A stretch of DNA of 64,000 nucleotides from Acidovorax sp. (GCF_021287135.1 NZ_JAJTBB010000020.1:62001-126000), one strand, 5' to 3'. Shown: positions 1 through 9,696, counted from the first letter of the stretch. The notes: generated by a model not told the origin, from the sequence alone. Numbers and translations are program-made.

Positions 1-698
1 TCACGGCCGTGCAGCTGCAGGTACTCCTCCAGCGCCGACAGCGAGACCGCGGGCGGGCCGGAGTTGCCGTTGGGGCGCAGCGCCAGGTCCACGCGGAACA
101 CGAACCCGTGCTCGGTGGTGTCCCCCACCAGGCTGTAGATGGCCTTGACCGCGCGGGCGAAGTACTCGTGGTTGGAGATGCGCCCGCGCCCCTCGGGGGT
201 GCCGGCGGTCTCGCCGTCGTGCTCGTACACGTAGATGAGGTCGATGTCGCTGGAGACGTTGAGCTCGCGCGCGCCCAGCTTGCCCATGCCGATGATCCAC
301 AGCTGCACGGGCTGGCCCTCGGGCCCGCGCGGCGCGCCGTGGCGCTCGTCAAGCTCCTGGCGGGCCTGCTGGCAGGCCTTGTCCAGTGCCAGTTCCGCCA
401 GCTCGGTGACCGCACGCGTGATGTCGGCCAGCGGGGCCCGGGCCTCGCAATCGAGCTGGATGAGGCGTTCCATGACCAGCTGCCGCAGGACGCGCAGCGC
501 CGTGCCCGTGTCGCACCCGCGGGCGCGCAGGGCTTCGTAGGCCGCGTCCATCGTGGCCCAGACGGGCGCGCCCGGGGGCAGCAGCGGCAGGTCGTCCGCG
601 TAGCGCCGGTGCAGCCGCTGGTAGAAGCGCGAATGCGCGGCGCCCGCGACAAACGGCACGGAAGGGTTGCAGGGAGAGTCAGCGCGCGAGGAGGACAT
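1..698 (-). CDS. glnE: GlnE, bifunctional glutamine synthetase adenylyltransferase/adenylyl-removing enzyme, N-terminal part
   Basis: GlnE attaches AMP to, and removes it from, glutamine synthetase in the nitrogen response. About 232 N-terminal residues are present; the gene continues past the left edge, so the truncation is only the window border. The start ATG is read on the minus strand at 698-696. The translation has the family's early segment HSRFYQRLHRRY (about residues 22-33) and the nucleotidyltransferase signature GMGKLGARELNVSSDIDL at about 137-154, with the two metal-binding Asp of SSDIDL (D151, D153). In GlnE this first nucleotidyltransferase-like domain is the adenylyl-removing half. 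The gene is divergent from the YhdP gene, with a 113-bp gap. The family call is secure; the C-terminal half cannot be assessed. Confidence 0.93.
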   Translation of the reverse strand, partial: MSSSRADSPCNPSVPFVAGAAHSRFYQRLHRRYADDLPLLPPGAPVWATMDAAYEALRARGCDTGTALRVLRQLVMERLIQLDCEARAPLADITRAVTELAELALDKACQQARQELDERHGAPRGPEGQPVQLWIIGMGKLGARELNVSSDIDLIYVYEHDGETAGTPEGRGRISNHEYFARAVKAIYSLVGDTTEHGFVFRVDLALRPNGNSGPPAVSLSALEEYLQLHGR

Positions 699-811
699 GG
701 CTCTCGAATCGGGGTGCCGCAAAAGACATTGGACGGGGTCCGAGAACCCCGCTTGGGTGTGAACCCGCGCCGGGGCCGCGGGTCATAATTCCTGCCACAT
801 TCAATCCCACC

Positions 812-3800
812 ATGATCGTTCCCACCACGCACCCCACTCGCCTGCTGAAATTCGTGGCAGGTCTTGCGCGGTGGTCACTGGGCTTGCTGCTGGCCTTCTG
901 GCTGCTGCTGACCATCGCCTGGGGGGCCTTACACGGCTGGATTGTGCCGCGAATCGGTGATTTCCGCCCGCAGCTGGAGGCCCAGGCCGCACGGGCCCTG
1001 GGGATTCCCGTGCGCATTGGCGCCATTGCCGCCCACACCGAGGGGTTGATCCCGTCCATCGAGCTCTCGGATGTGGCGCTGCTGGACGCCGCAGGCCGGG
1101 CGGCGCTGCACCTGCCGCGCGTGGTGGTGGCGCTGTCGCCGCGCTCGCTGCTCAAGGGCGGTTTCGAGCAGCTCTATATCGAGGAGCCTGAGCTGGACGT
1201 GCGCCGCACGCCCGATGGCCGCATCGAGGTGGCGGGCATTGCGCTGTCCGCGCAGCCGGGCGAGGACAGCGCCGCCGCCGACTGGCTGTTCTCGCAAGGG
1301 GAGGTCTTCATCCGGGGCGGCACGGTGCGCTGGACCGACGAGCAGCGGGGCGCTCCTGAACTGGCCCTGCAGAAGGTGGACCTGCTGCTGCGCAATGGCA
1401 ACTGGCACCACCACCTGCGGCTGGACGCCACGCCGCCCCCCGCCTGGGGCGACCGGTTCACCGTGGTCGGCCTGTTCCGCGCGCCCCTGCTGCGCGCGCG
1501 CGATGGCAACTGGAAGCACTGGAGCGGGCAGGTGTTTGCCCACTTCACGCGCGTGGACGTTTCGCAGCTTCGCCACTACGCCGACCTGGGGGTGCAGGTG
1601 GCCCAGGGGCGGGGCGCGCTGCGGGCCTGGGCCGACGTGCAGCGCGGCCAGGTGGTCGGCGGCACGGCCGATCTGGCCCTGGCCGACGTCAACGCCACCC
1701 TGGGGCCGGAATTGCAGGCGCTGGTGCTGCCCACCATCCAGGGCCGGCTGGGCGGGCGCAAGCTCAACGGCGGCTTTGAATTCTCGACCCAGGCCCTGCA
1801 GTTCGAGACCGACGACGGCCTGCGTTGGCCGGGCGGCAACGCCCGTCTCGTGTACACCGCGGCCACCGGCAAGACGCCCGCGCAGGGAGAGTTCCGGGCC
1901 GACCGGCTGGACCTGGCAGCGTTGGCCCAGGTGGCCAGCCGCCTTCCCCTGGGCCCCACGGCCCATGGCGCGTTGCGCACCTATGCGCCCGAGGGCCTGG
2001 TCGACGAGATCCAGGCCACCTGGAAAGGCCCGCTGGATGCGCTGCAGCAGTACCAGTTGCGCGGCCGCATCCGCGGCCTGGCGCTGGCGGGCGATGCCCC
2101 GGGGCGCACGCTCACGCAGCTGGGCCTGCGCGGCGCCACGGTGGATGTGGACATGACGCAGGCCGGCGGCAAGGCGGCGCTGTCCATCGCCTCCGGCGCC
2201 TTGGTGCTGCCCGGGGTGTTTGAAGACCCGGTGCTGCCCCTGGACCGGCTCAGCGCCGACGTGCGCTGGCAGATCGACGGCGACCGCGTTGCCGTCCAGG
2301 CCAACGACGTGCAGTTCGCCAACGCCGACGCCCAGGGCGAGGCGCGTGCCTCCTGGCACACCAGCGATGCCGCCAAGGTGGCCCACCGCTCGCGCTTTCC
2401 GGGCGTGCTGGACCTGAGCGGCACGCTGCACCGCGCCGACGGCACCCGCGTCCACCGCTACCTGCCGTTGTCGATCCCCGCGGAGTCGCGCCACTACGTG
2501 CGCGACGCGGTGGTGGCCGGCTCGGCCAGCAACGTGCAGTTCCGGGTCAAGGGCGACCTGCACCACCTGCCGTTCGACGACCCCAAGCAGGGCGAATTCC
2601 GCATCGCCGCGCGGGTCAAGGACGTGACCTACGCCTACGTTCCCACGGCCCTGCAGCCGCCCAACACCCTGCCCTGGCCGGCACTCACGGGGCTGTCGGG
2701 CGAGCTGATCTTTGACCGGTCCTCGATGCAGGTGCGCGGCGCCAGCGGGGGCTTTGCGGGGCGCCCCGGCCTGCGGCTGTCCAAGGTGGACGCCAAGATT
2801 CCCGACCTGGCCCACACAGTGGTCAGCGTCAGCGCCGACGCGCGCGGGCCGCTGCCCGAGCTGCTGGCCCTGATGAATACATCACCTCTTGGGCGGATGA
2901 CCGGCAACGCGCTGGAACAGGCCACCGGCGCGGGGCCCGCGGACTTCCAGCTTCGGCTGACCCTGCCCATCAGCGAGATCCACAAGTCCAAGGTCCAGGG
3001 CAGCGTGGCCCTGGCCGGGAACGAGCTGCGCATCACGCCGGAAGCCCCGACGCTCAGCCGCGTGCGCGGAACGGTGAACTTCACCGAGGCGGGCTTTTCC
3101 CTGCAGTCGGTGCAGGCCCAGGCCCTGGGCGGCGCCGTGCGGCTGGAAGGCGGCATGCGCGCGCTGCCGCCCAACGCCCCCGCCACCGAGTCGGCCGTGC
3201 AGCTGCGCGCGCAGGGCACGGCCACGGCCGAAGGGCTGCAGCAGGCCCCGCAACTGGGCGTGCTCTCGCAGCTGGCGCGCCGGGCCACCGGCAGCACGCC
3301 GTATTCCATGGCGCTCACCTTCCGCCGCGGCCAGCCCGAAATCCAGGTCACCACGCCACTGCAGGGACTGGCCCTGGCGCTGCCTGCCCCGCTGGGCAAG
3401 GCGGCCGATGCCAGCCTGCCGCTCCGGTTTGAAACCCAGGTCGCACGGGAGTCGCTGGCGGGGCTGACGCAGCAGACGGCCCCCACGGCCGCCACGGCTG
3501 AGTCCCCGCCCCTGCGCGACCAGATCACGCTGGACCTGGGCGCGCTCGGCTCGGCCACCTATGTGCGCGAGCTGGGGGGCGCCCAGGCCCGCGTGCTGCG
3601 GGGGGCCATCGGCATCGGCCTGGCGCCCGGCGAAGCCGCCCCGATGCCGGCGCAGGGCGTGGCGGCCAACATCCAGCAGGGCCGGCTGGATGTGGACGCG
3701 TGGGAAGACGTGCTCACCCAGGCCACCAGCAGCCCGGCGGCGGCGCGCACTGCGGCGCAGGCCCCCGCCGCTGCCGCGCAGGACTACCTGCCCACCACGC

Positions 3801-4966
3801 TGGCCCTGCGCGCGCGCGAGCTCACCCTGCAGGGCCGCACCCTGCACAACGTTGTGGCAGGCGCGCTGCGCGAGGGCACGACCTGGCGCGCCAACCTGGA
3901 CGCCACCGAGCTCAACGGCTTTGTGGAATACCGCCAGCCGGGCGGGGCCGACAACCCCAGCGGACGCCTGTTTGCGCGCCTGTCGCGGGTGAACATGCCG
4001 CAAAGCGATGTGAACCAGGTCGAGGCCCTGCTGGACGAGCAGCCGGGCGCGCTGCCGGCGCTGGACATCGTGGTGGACGATTTCGAGTTGCGCGGCAAGC
4101 GCCTGGGGCGCGTGGAGATCGAAGCCCAGAACCGCGGCGGCGACAGCGCCCAGCGCGAATGGCGCCTGAGCAAGTTCAACATCCTTGCCCCCGAAGCCAG
4201 CTTCACGGCCAGCGGCAACTGGGCCGTTCTGCAGGCGCCCACCGCCGCGGCGGTGCGCCCCACGCAGCGGCGCACGGTGCTGGGCTTCAAGCTGGAGATC
4301 CGCGACTCGGGCGAACTCCTGGGCCGCCTGGGCATGCCCAACGTGGTGCGCCGCGGCAAGGGCCGCATGGAAGGGCAGGTGGCCTGGATCGGCGCGCCGT
4401 TCAGCCCCGACTACCACACGATGACCGGGCAGATCAACCTCAACGTGGAATCGGGCCAGTTCCTCAAGGCCGACCCGGGCCTGGCGAAGCTGCTGGGCGT
4501 GCTCAGCCTGCAGTCGCTGCCCCGCCGCCTCACGCTGGACTTCCGCGATGTCTTCAGCGAAGGCTTCGCGTTCGACTTCGTGCGCGGCGACGTGCGCATC
4601 GAGCAGGGCGTGGCCACCACCAACAACCTGCAGATGAAGGGCGTCAATGCCGCCGTGCTGATGGAGGGCAGCGCCGACATCGACCACGAAACGCAGGACC
4701 TGCGCGTGGTGGTGGTGCCGGAGATCAATGCCATGACCGCCTCACTGGTGGCCACCGCCATCAACCCGGTCATCGGGCTGGGCAGCTTCCTGGCCCAGGT
4801 GTTCCTGCGCGGCCCCCTCATCGAGGCGGCCACCCAGGAGTTCCGCATCGATGGCACCTGGGCCGATCCGCGCGTGGTGCGCGTGCCGCGCCGCAACCGT
4901 GCGGCCGAGACCCCCGCGCCGCGCCCGGGCACCGTCAGCCCGCCCGCTTCCGGAGCCACCCCATGA
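812..4966 (+). CDS. yhdP: YhdP family (TIGR02099) AsmA-like envelope protein
   Basis: A 1384-residue protein with a short cytoplasmic N-terminus, one membrane anchor at about residues 15-41 (WSLGLLLAFWLLLTIAWGAL), and a very long periplasmic part of repeated beta-rich segments ending in a low-complexity Pro/Ala tail. Length and architecture match YhdP/TIGR02099 (E. coli YhdP is about 1266 residues), an AsmA-like protein implicated in phospholipid transport to the outer membrane. The early SVALLD/LPRVVVALSPRSLL-type segment and the late segment around GQINLNVESGQFLKADPG are typical. Translation starts at the ATG at 812, just after a short GC-rich leader. Its TGA overlaps the ATG of the next gene (ATGA), which points to translational coupling with the amidohydrolase. 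Confidence 0.9.
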   Translation: MIVPTTHPTRLLKFVAGLARWSLGLLLAFWLLLTIAWGALHGWIVPRIGDFRPQLEAQAARALGIPVRIGAIAAHTEGLIPSIELSDVALLDAAGRAALHLPRVVVALSPRSLLKGGFEQLYIEEPELDVRRTPDGRIEVAGIALSAQPGEDSAAADWLFSQGEVFIRGGTVRWTDEQRGAPELALQKVDLLLRNGNWHHHLRLDATPPPAWGDRFTVVGLFRAPLLRARDGNWKHWSGQVFAHFTRVDVSQLRHYADLGVQVAQGRGALRAWADVQRGQVVGGTADLALADVNATLGPELQALVLPTIQGRLGGRKLNGGFEFSTQALQFETDDGLRWPGGNARLVYTAATGKTPAQGEFRADRLDLAALAQVASRLPLGPTAHGALRTYAPEGLVDEIQATWKGPLDALQQYQLRGRIRGLALAGDAPGRTLTQLGLRGATVDVDMTQAGGKAALSIASGALVLPGVFEDPVLPLDRLSADVRWQIDGDRVAVQANDVQFANADAQGEARASWHTSDAAKVAHRSRFPGVLDLSGTLHRADGTRVHRYLPLSIPAESRHYVRDAVVAGSASNVQFRVKGDLHHLPFDDPKQGEFRIAARVKDVTYAYVPTALQPPNTLPWPALTGLSGELIFDRSSMQVRGASGGFAGRPGLRLSKVDAKIPDLAHTVVSVSADARGPLPELLALMNTSPLGRMTGNALEQATGAGPADFQLRLTLPISEIHKSKVQGSVALAGNELRITPEAPTLSRVRGTVNFTEAGFSLQSVQAQALGGAVRLEGGMRALPPNAPATESAVQLRAQGTATAEGLQQAPQLGVLSQLARRATGSTPYSMALTFRRGQPEIQVTTPLQGLALALPAPLGKAADASLPLRFETQVARESLAGLTQQTAPTAATAESPPLRDQITLDLGALGSATYVRELGGAQARVLRGAIGIGLAPGEAAPMPAQGVAANIQQGRLDVDAWEDVLTQATSSPAAARTAAQAPAAAAQDYLPTTLALRARELTLQGRTLHNVVAGALREGTTWRANLDATELNGFVEYRQPGGADNPSGRLFARLSRVNMPQSDVNQVEALLDEQPGALPALDIVVDDFELRGKRLGRVEIEAQNRGGDSAQREWRLSKFNILAPEASFTASGNWAVLQAPTAAAVRPTQRRTVLGFKLEIRDSGELLGRLGMPNVVRRGKGRMEGQVAWIGAPFSPDYHTMTGQINLNVESGQFLKADPGLAKLLGVLSLQSLPRRLTLDFRDVFSEGFAFDFVRGDVRIEQGVATTNNLQMKGVNAAVLMEGSADIDHETQDLRVVVVPEINAMTASLVATAINPVIGLGSFLAQVFLRGPLIEAATQEFRIDGTWADPRVVRVPRRNRAAETPAPRPGTVSPPASGATP

Positions 4967-5784
4967 AGATGAATGTCGCCGCGATCCAGATGGTGTCGAG
5001 CACCCGGCTGGAGGACAACCTGCGCGATGCGCGCGCCCTGCTGGAGGAAGCTGCCCGCGGCGGGGCCGAGCTGGCCGTGCTGCCGGAATACTTCTGCGTG
5101 ATGGGCCACCAGGACACGGACAAGCTCGCCCTGCGCGAGACCCCGGGCGAGGGGCGCATCCAGCAGTTCCTGGCGCGCGCCGCCCGCGAACTGCAGCTGT
5201 GGATCGTGGGCGGCACCTTGCCTTTGCAGGCCAGCAGCCCCGAGCGTGTGCGCAACACCACGCTGGTGTTCGATCCGCGCGGCGAATGCGTGGCGCGCTA
5301 CGACAAGATCCACCTGTTCTACTTTGACAATGGCCGCGAGCGGTTCCACGAAGGCCGGGTGATCGAGGCAGGCGCGGCGCCCGTGCAGTTCGACCTGCCT
5401 TCGCGCGGCGGACACCGCTGGCGCGTGGGGCTGTCGGTGTGCTACGACCTGCGCTTTCCCGAGCTGTACCGTGCGCACGCCGCCGCGGGGGCGGACCTGC
5501 TGCTGGTGCCCAGCGCCTTCACGCACACCACCGGCCAGGCGCATTGGGAGGTGCTGCTGCGCGCCCGGGCCGTGGAGAACCTGGCTTACGTGCTGGCGCC
5601 CGCGCAGGGCGGCACCCACGAGAACGGACGCCGCACCTGGGGCCACAGCATGCTGGTGGACCCCTGGGGCGGCGTGCTGGCGCAGCGCCCGCAGGGCGCC
5701 GGCGTGGTGCCGGGGGTGCTGGACCCTGAACGCCTGCGCGACGTGCGCCTGCAGCTGCCGGCCTTGTCGCACCGCGTGCTGTGA
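4963..5784 (+). CDS. Carbon-nitrogen hydrolase of the Nit1/Nit2 type
   Basis: A 273-residue nitrilase-superfamily enzyme with the full catalytic triad: Glu42 in LPEYF, Lys115 in YDKIHLF and Cys160 in VCYDLRFPE. The surrounding motifs resemble the Nit1/Nit2 subgroup, whose characterised members are omega-amidases or deaminated-glutathione amidases that clear toxic side products of transamination. No signal peptide is seen, so it is cytoplasmic. The start overlaps the stop of the upstream YhdP gene by four bases. Substrate is inferred from subgroup resemblance only; another small amide is possible. Confidence 0.88.
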   Translation: MKMNVAAIQMVSSTRLEDNLRDARALLEEAARGGAELAVLPEYFCVMGHQDTDKLALRETPGEGRIQQFLARAARELQLWIVGGTLPLQASSPERVRNTTLVFDPRGECVARYDKIHLFYFDNGRERFHEGRVIEAGAAPVQFDLPSRGGHRWRVGLSVCYDLRFPELYRAHAAAGADLLLVPSAFTHTTGQAHWEVLLRARAVENLAYVLAPAQGGTHENGRRTWGHSMLVDPWGGVLAQRPQGAGVVPGVLDPERLRDVRLQLPALSHRVL

Positions 5785-5824
5785 CGTCAAGAGCCCCCCG
5801 AAGAAGAAAAGCCCTGTGCCCCGG

Positions 5825-7888
5825 ATGAAATCCCGGATCAAGTCCCACCTGAACGCCCTGGCCCGGCGCTGGCGCGGCGCCTGGCGGCGCTGGTCGCTGT
5901 GGACCGCGCTGGTGGTGCTGGTGGCGGCCATGCTGAGCACCCTGGTCTGGCTGGCCGGACGCTACGAGGCCAGCCAGGTGCAGTCCCGCCTGGAGCGGGA
6001 CACCGCCGACGCGGTGGCCGACATCCGGGCGGCGCTGACCCGCAACCTGCAAAGCCTGCAGGCCCTGCACGCCGGCGACCCCGGCCAGCTGGCCTGGGAG
6101 GTGGACGCCGCCGAGCTGCTGCGCAACCGCCGCGAGCTGGTGCGCATCGAGTGGCGGGACGCCGACCTGCGGGTGCGCACCCATGCCCAGTCGCCCTACC
6201 GCCCGGTGGCCTGGGAGGTGCGGCTGCGCGAAGGCTCCCAGTCGGACGCTGCCATCGCCTGCGCCACGGCGCGCCGCCTGAGCAGCCCGGCCTATTCCAG
6301 CAGCTATTTCCAGCCGCACGGCGACGGCCTGGGCTCCGAAATGATGGAGCTGTGCATGCCGCTCACGGCGAAGGGGCGCATCACCGGGTTCCTGGTGGCC
6401 ACGTACTCCTTGCACGACGTGCTGACCAACCTGGTGGCCCACAACCTCACGCGCCGCCAGGAGGCCTCGTTCACCGAGCCGGACGGCACCCGGCTCGCGG
6501 CGCTGGGCGCCGCGCGGCGCGGCTCGCGCATGTTCACGGCGCAGCACCTGCTGGACCTGCCCGGGACCACGCTGGTGCTGCGCATGGACAGCTGGCACAG
6601 CGCGCCCAGCCTTTTCCCCAACGTGCTCACGGCGCTGGTCACGGCCATGTCGATTGCCCTGGTCACGGTGATGGTGGTGCTGGTGCGCGACAACCGCCGG
6701 CGCCTGCGCGCCGAGCGCGACCTGGCCGATGCGCTGGCCTTCCGCAAGGCGATGGAGGATTCGCTGGTCACCGGCCTGCGCGCGCGCGACCTGCAGGGGC
6801 GCATCACCTACGTCAACCCGGCGTTTTGCGCCATGGTGGGGTTCAGCGCGCAGGAGCTGCTGGGCCAGAGCGCCAACGCGCCCTACTGGCCCCCCGAGCG
6901 GGTGGAGGAGTACCGCCAGCGGCAGGCCATCCGGTTCGCAGGCACCATCCCGCCGCGCGAGGGCTTCGAGTCGGAGTTCATGCGCAAGGACGGCACGCGC
7001 TTTCCCGTGCTCATCATCGAAGCCCCGCTCATCAACGCCCAGGGCCAGCACACCGGCTGGATGAGCGCGTTCCTCGACATCAGCGAACAGCGGCGCGTGG
7101 AAGAGCTTTCGCGGGCCTCGCAAGAGCGCCTGCAGGCCACCGCCCGCCTGGCCACGGTGGGCGAGATGGCCTCGCTGCTGAGCCATGAGCTCAACCAGCC
7201 GCTGGCGGCCATCTCCAGCTACGCCACGGGCTCCATCAACCTGCTGGAGGCCCCGCCGGCGGAGCCCGCCGGCCCCGCGAGCCCCGCGCAGGCCGAGCAA
7301 CTGCGGGACCTGCGCATGGCCTTGCAGCACATCGCGCGCCAGGCCGAGCGCGCCGGCAAGGTGATCAAGAGCGTGCACGACTTCGTGCGCCGCCGCGACC
7401 AGGCCCGCGAGTCCGTGCCCGCCCAGCAGCTGCTCGACGCCATCCTGCCCCTGGTGATCCTGCAGGCGCGCAAGCTGGGCGTGCGGGTGCACACTCAGGT
7501 GGAGCCCGGCCTTCCCCCCGTGTGGTGCGACCGCACGATGGTCGAGCAGGTGCTGCTGAACCTGGCGCGCAACGCCATGCAGGCCATGGACGACCCGGCC
7601 CTGCCCGCGCGGGTGCTGACCCTGCGGGTGCGGCACGCCGCGTCCAACCAGCACTCGGCCTGGGTGGAGTTCTCGGTGACCGACGTGGGCAGCGGCATTC
7701 CGCCCGAGGTGGCCGAGCGGTTGTTCACCCCCTTCTTCACCACCCGCCGCGAGGGCATGGGCCTGGGGCTGAGCATGTGCCGCACGGTCATCGAGCAGCA
7801 CGGCGGCTACCTCGGCTTTGCCCCCCACGAGCCGCGTGGTACGGTATTCACCTTCACGCTGCCCGCGGACCCTGGGACAGCCCCCTGA
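5825..7888 (+). CDS. PAS-domain sensor histidine kinase (DctS/FixL-like)
   Basis: A 687-residue membrane kinase. Transmembrane segment 1 lies at about 24-44, followed by an extracytoplasmic sensor domain to about 262, transmembrane segment 2 at about 265-288, a PAS domain at about 303-425, and a HisKA/HATPase core. The phospho-acceptor is His454 in LSHELNQPLAA. An N box (LNLARNAMQAM), a G1 box (VTDVGSGIP) and an F/G2 region (FFTTRREGMGLGLSM) follow. The periplasmic-sensor plus PAS layout and the ELNQPLAA H-box resemble DctS/FixL-type kinases, with a FixJ-type regulator just downstream at 7978. A dicarboxylate or similar ligand is only a guess. The first in-frame ATG after the upstream gene was chosen; its ribosome site is weak. 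Confidence 0.88.
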   Translation: MKSRIKSHLNALARRWRGAWRRWSLWTALVVLVAAMLSTLVWLAGRYEASQVQSRLERDTADAVADIRAALTRNLQSLQALHAGDPGQLAWEVDAAELLRNRRELVRIEWRDADLRVRTHAQSPYRPVAWEVRLREGSQSDAAIACATARRLSSPAYSSSYFQPHGDGLGSEMMELCMPLTAKGRITGFLVATYSLHDVLTNLVAHNLTRRQEASFTEPDGTRLAALGAARRGSRMFTAQHLLDLPGTTLVLRMDSWHSAPSLFPNVLTALVTAMSIALVTVMVVLVRDNRRRLRAERDLADALAFRKAMEDSLVTGLRARDLQGRITYVNPAFCAMVGFSAQELLGQSANAPYWPPERVEEYRQRQAIRFAGTIPPREGFESEFMRKDGTRFPVLIIEAPLINAQGQHTGWMSAFLDISEQRRVEELSRASQERLQATARLATVGEMASLLSHELNQPLAAISSYATGSINLLEAPPAEPAGPASPAQAEQLRDLRMALQHIARQAERAGKVIKSVHDFVRRRDQARESVPAQQLLDAILPLVILQARKLGVRVHTQVEPGLPPVWCDRTMVEQVLLNLARNAMQAMDDPALPARVLTLRVRHAASNQHSAWVEFSVTDVGSGIPPEVAERLFTPFFTTRREGMGLGLSMCRTVIEQHGGYLGFAPHEPRGTVFTFTLPADPGTAP

Positions 7889-7977
7889 AGCGCTGCGCGG
7901 CCGGGCCGCCCTCGCCCGGGCCATGACGGTTCAAAAGGTGCGCGCAGCAGACATTGCAATGGACAATTGAGCAACCT

Positions 7978-8613
7978 ATGGAGCCCATCACCAACGCCAC
8001 CGTGTACATCGTGGACGACGACGCCAGCGTGCGCGAGGCGCTGGCCTGGCTGCTGCGCTCGCGCCGGCTGCCCAGCGAGTCGTTTGAAAGCGCCGAGGCC
8101 TTCGACGCCATGCTGCAGGCCCGCCCGCCGCAGCGCCAGCCCTGCTGCCTGCTGCTGGACGTACGCATGCCGGGCATGAGCGGGCTGGCGCTGTTCGACC
8201 TGCTGGCCGTGCGCGGCGATCTGGCCACCATGCCCGTGATCTTTCTCACCGGCCACGCTGACGTGCCCACGGCCGTGGACACCGTCAAGCGCGGTGCCTT
8301 CGATTTCTGCGAAAAGCCTTTTTCCGACAACGCGCTGGTGGACCGGGTGGAGCAGGCCCTGGCGCAATCGGCCGAGCGCCTGGCCCAGCTGCGCGAGCGC
8401 AGCGATGTCCAGATCCGCCTGGCCGAACTCACGGAGCGCGAGCGCGACGTGATGGATCTGGTGGTGGCCGGCCTGCCCAACAAGCTGATCGCCGATCAGC
8501 TGGACATCAGCGTGCGCACGGTGGAAGTGCACCGCTCGCGCGTGTTCGACAAGATGCAGGTCAAGTCCGCCGTGGAGCTGGCCAACCTGCTGCGGGCGGG
8601 CAAGCTGGAGTGA
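7978..8613 (+). CDS. FixJ/NarL-type response regulator
   Basis: A 211-residue two-component regulator. The receiver domain carries the acidic pocket VDDD at 12-15, the phospho-acceptor Asp61 in LLLDVRMPG, the Thr of FLTGHAD and the Lys of CEKPF. A LuxR-type helix-turn-helix follows at about 143-205 (LTERERDVMDLV, SVRTVEVHRSRV). The pair with the upstream PAS kinase is a FixL/FixJ or DctS/DctR-like system. The ATG at 7978 was preferred to an in-frame TTG at 7954, because the receiver fold begins with the residues directly after it. No target is evident from the context. Confidence 0.92.
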   Translation: MEPITNATVYIVDDDASVREALAWLLRSRRLPSESFESAEAFDAMLQARPPQRQPCCLLLDVRMPGMSGLALFDLLAVRGDLATMPVIFLTGHADVPTAVDTVKRGAFDFCEKPFSDNALVDRVEQALAQSAERLAQLRERSDVQIRLAELTERERDVMDLVVAGLPNKLIADQLDISVRTVEVHRSRVFDKMQVKSAVELANLLRAGKLE

Positions 8614-8620
8614 TTCCTGC

Positions 8621-8636
8621 GAGGCGCTTCACGCCT
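8621..8636. terminator. Short hairpin between convergent genes
   Basis: GAGGCG and CGCCTC pair around a 5-nt loop directly after the response regulator stop and before the convergent OmpA gene. There is no T tract, so termination here is a weak guess. Confidence 0.25.
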
Positions 8637-8693
8637 CCCTGCCGGCCGCCCGGGGTCGCCCAGTGCCGTTGCGCGTGAGTCGCGCGCAAGCGC

Positions 8694-9371
8694 TTATCCC
8701 CGCGGCCGTTCCCCCACGAAAATCTCGACCCGTCGGTTGCGGGCGCGCCCATCGGAGGTGTCGTTGCTGGCGATCGGGTAGCGCGAGCCCATGCCGTCGA
8801 TGGCAATGCGGCGGCTGTCCACGCCGCGCGCGGCCAGGTAGCTTCGAGTGCTGGCGGCGCGGTCCACCGACAACGGGTTGTTGATGGCGTCGCTGCCCGT
8901 GCTGTCGGTGTGGCCGACGATGCGCACCTCGGCATAGGGGTTGTCGCGCAGCCCGGCGGCAAACTGGTCGAGCACCGGCGCAAAGTTGGGCTGGATGTCC
9001 GAGCGGCCGACGGCGAACGAGATGTCGCTGGGGATGTTCAGCATGAGCCGGTTGTCCGCCGTCTGCGTGACGGCCACGCCCGTGCCCTGGGTGGCGCGCT
9101 CCATGTCGCGCTTCTGGCGCTCCATGTTCTGCGACCAGATGTAGGTGCCCAGGGCGCCCACGCCCGCGCCCACCACGGCGCCTGTGCCCGCGCTGCCGCC
9201 CGTGGCCGAGCCGATCACCGCGCCGGCCAGCGCGCCCACGCCGGCTCCGGTGGCGGTGCGCCGCTGGGTGTCGTCCATGTTGGCGCATCCGGTGGCCAGC
9301 GCCAGGACGGCCACGGCGCCAATGAGAAGGTGTTTGCGTGTATTGCGCGTGGGCAGGGGACGGGTATGCAT
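8694..9371 (-). CDS. OmpA-family lipoprotein with glycine-zipper segment (YiaD-like)
   Basis: A 225-residue envelope protein. A signal sequence ends in a lipobox LATGC with Cys29. A glycine-zipper stretch at about 42-75 (GAGVGALAGAVIG repeated with spacing) follows, then a C-terminal OmpA peptidoglycan-binding domain (VRIVGHTDSTGS, LSVDRAASTRSYL, RARNRRVEIFV). It probably tethers the outer membrane to peptidoglycan. The start is fixed by a good ribosome site (AAGGAGCACA) just before the ATG at 9371. It is convergent with the response regulator and appears to be a single-gene unit. Confidence 0.9.
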   Translation of the reverse strand: MHTRPLPTRNTRKHLLIGAVAVLALATGCANMDDTQRRTATGAGVGALAGAVIGSATGGSAGTGAVVGAGVGALGTYIWSQNMERQKRDMERATQGTGVAVTQTADNRLMLNIPSDISFAVGRSDIQPNFAPVLDQFAAGLRDNPYAEVRIVGHTDSTGSDAINNPLSVDRAASTRSYLAARGVDSRRIAIDGMGSRYPIASNDTSDGRARNRRVEIFVGERPRG

Positions 9372-9442
9372 GTGTGCTCCTTGGTATCGCGGGGACCGCC
9401 CTGCAAAAAGCAGAGCGCGGTTGCCCGCCTGCCCGTCATGAT

Positions 9443-9485
9443 GGCATGGCGGCGGCGCCGCACCATCAGTGCCGCCGCCCATGCC
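9443..9485. other. GC-rich stem-loop in intergenic gap
   Basis: GGCATGGCGGCGGC and GCCGCCGCCCATGCC are complementary apart from one bulged base, with a 14-nt loop. It lies in the 184-bp gap between the OmpA gene start and the small membrane ORF. It could end the transcript of the small ORF; no T tract is present. Nothing else was recognised in the gap. Confidence 0.35.
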
Positions 9486-9555
9486 GTGTAGGACGCTGCC
9501 GCAAGGCCGCGGTCCAGCCCAAGGGCGAGCGTGCGGCGGGCGTGCCCCCGCCCTC

Positions 9556-9696
9556 TCAAGGCCCGGGCGGCGGGCGGCGGTCCTCGCCGTCCTGCGGCGG
9601 CGGCTCGCCGCCCTTGCGTCCCGAGAACATGGTCCACCAGACGATGGCCACCAGCAGCACCAGCGCCAGCAGTGCTTCAAGCAAAATCAGCCCCAT
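9556..9696 (-). CDS. Small single-pass membrane protein, 46 residues
   Basis: This encodes a 46-residue peptide with one strong membrane helix (GLILLEALLALVLLVAIVWW, about residues 2-21), then a charged, Pro-rich tail (SGRKGGEPPPQDGEDRRPPPGP). Support beyond the open frame comes from an AGGAG motif ten bases before the ATG on the minus strand and the sharp hydrophobic/charged segmentation. Its ATG and the ATG of mltA share the same CATG tetranucleotide, so the two genes diverge from overlapping start codons. I do not recognise a family. A chance reading frame remains possible. Confidence 0.5.
   Translation of the reverse strand: MGLILLEALLALVLLVAIVWWTMFSGRKGGEPPPQDGEDRRPPPGP

Noticed and set aside
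1-300. A 99-residue minus-strand frame at the left edge
   Set aside because: It is an Arg/His-rich frame overlapping the real glnE frame, which shows the GMGKLG and SSDIDL motifs.
7954-7977. TTG at 7954 as start of the FixJ-type regulator
   Set aside because: It would add eight residues with no family similarity; the ATG at 7978 places the receiver domain at the usual distance from the N-terminus.
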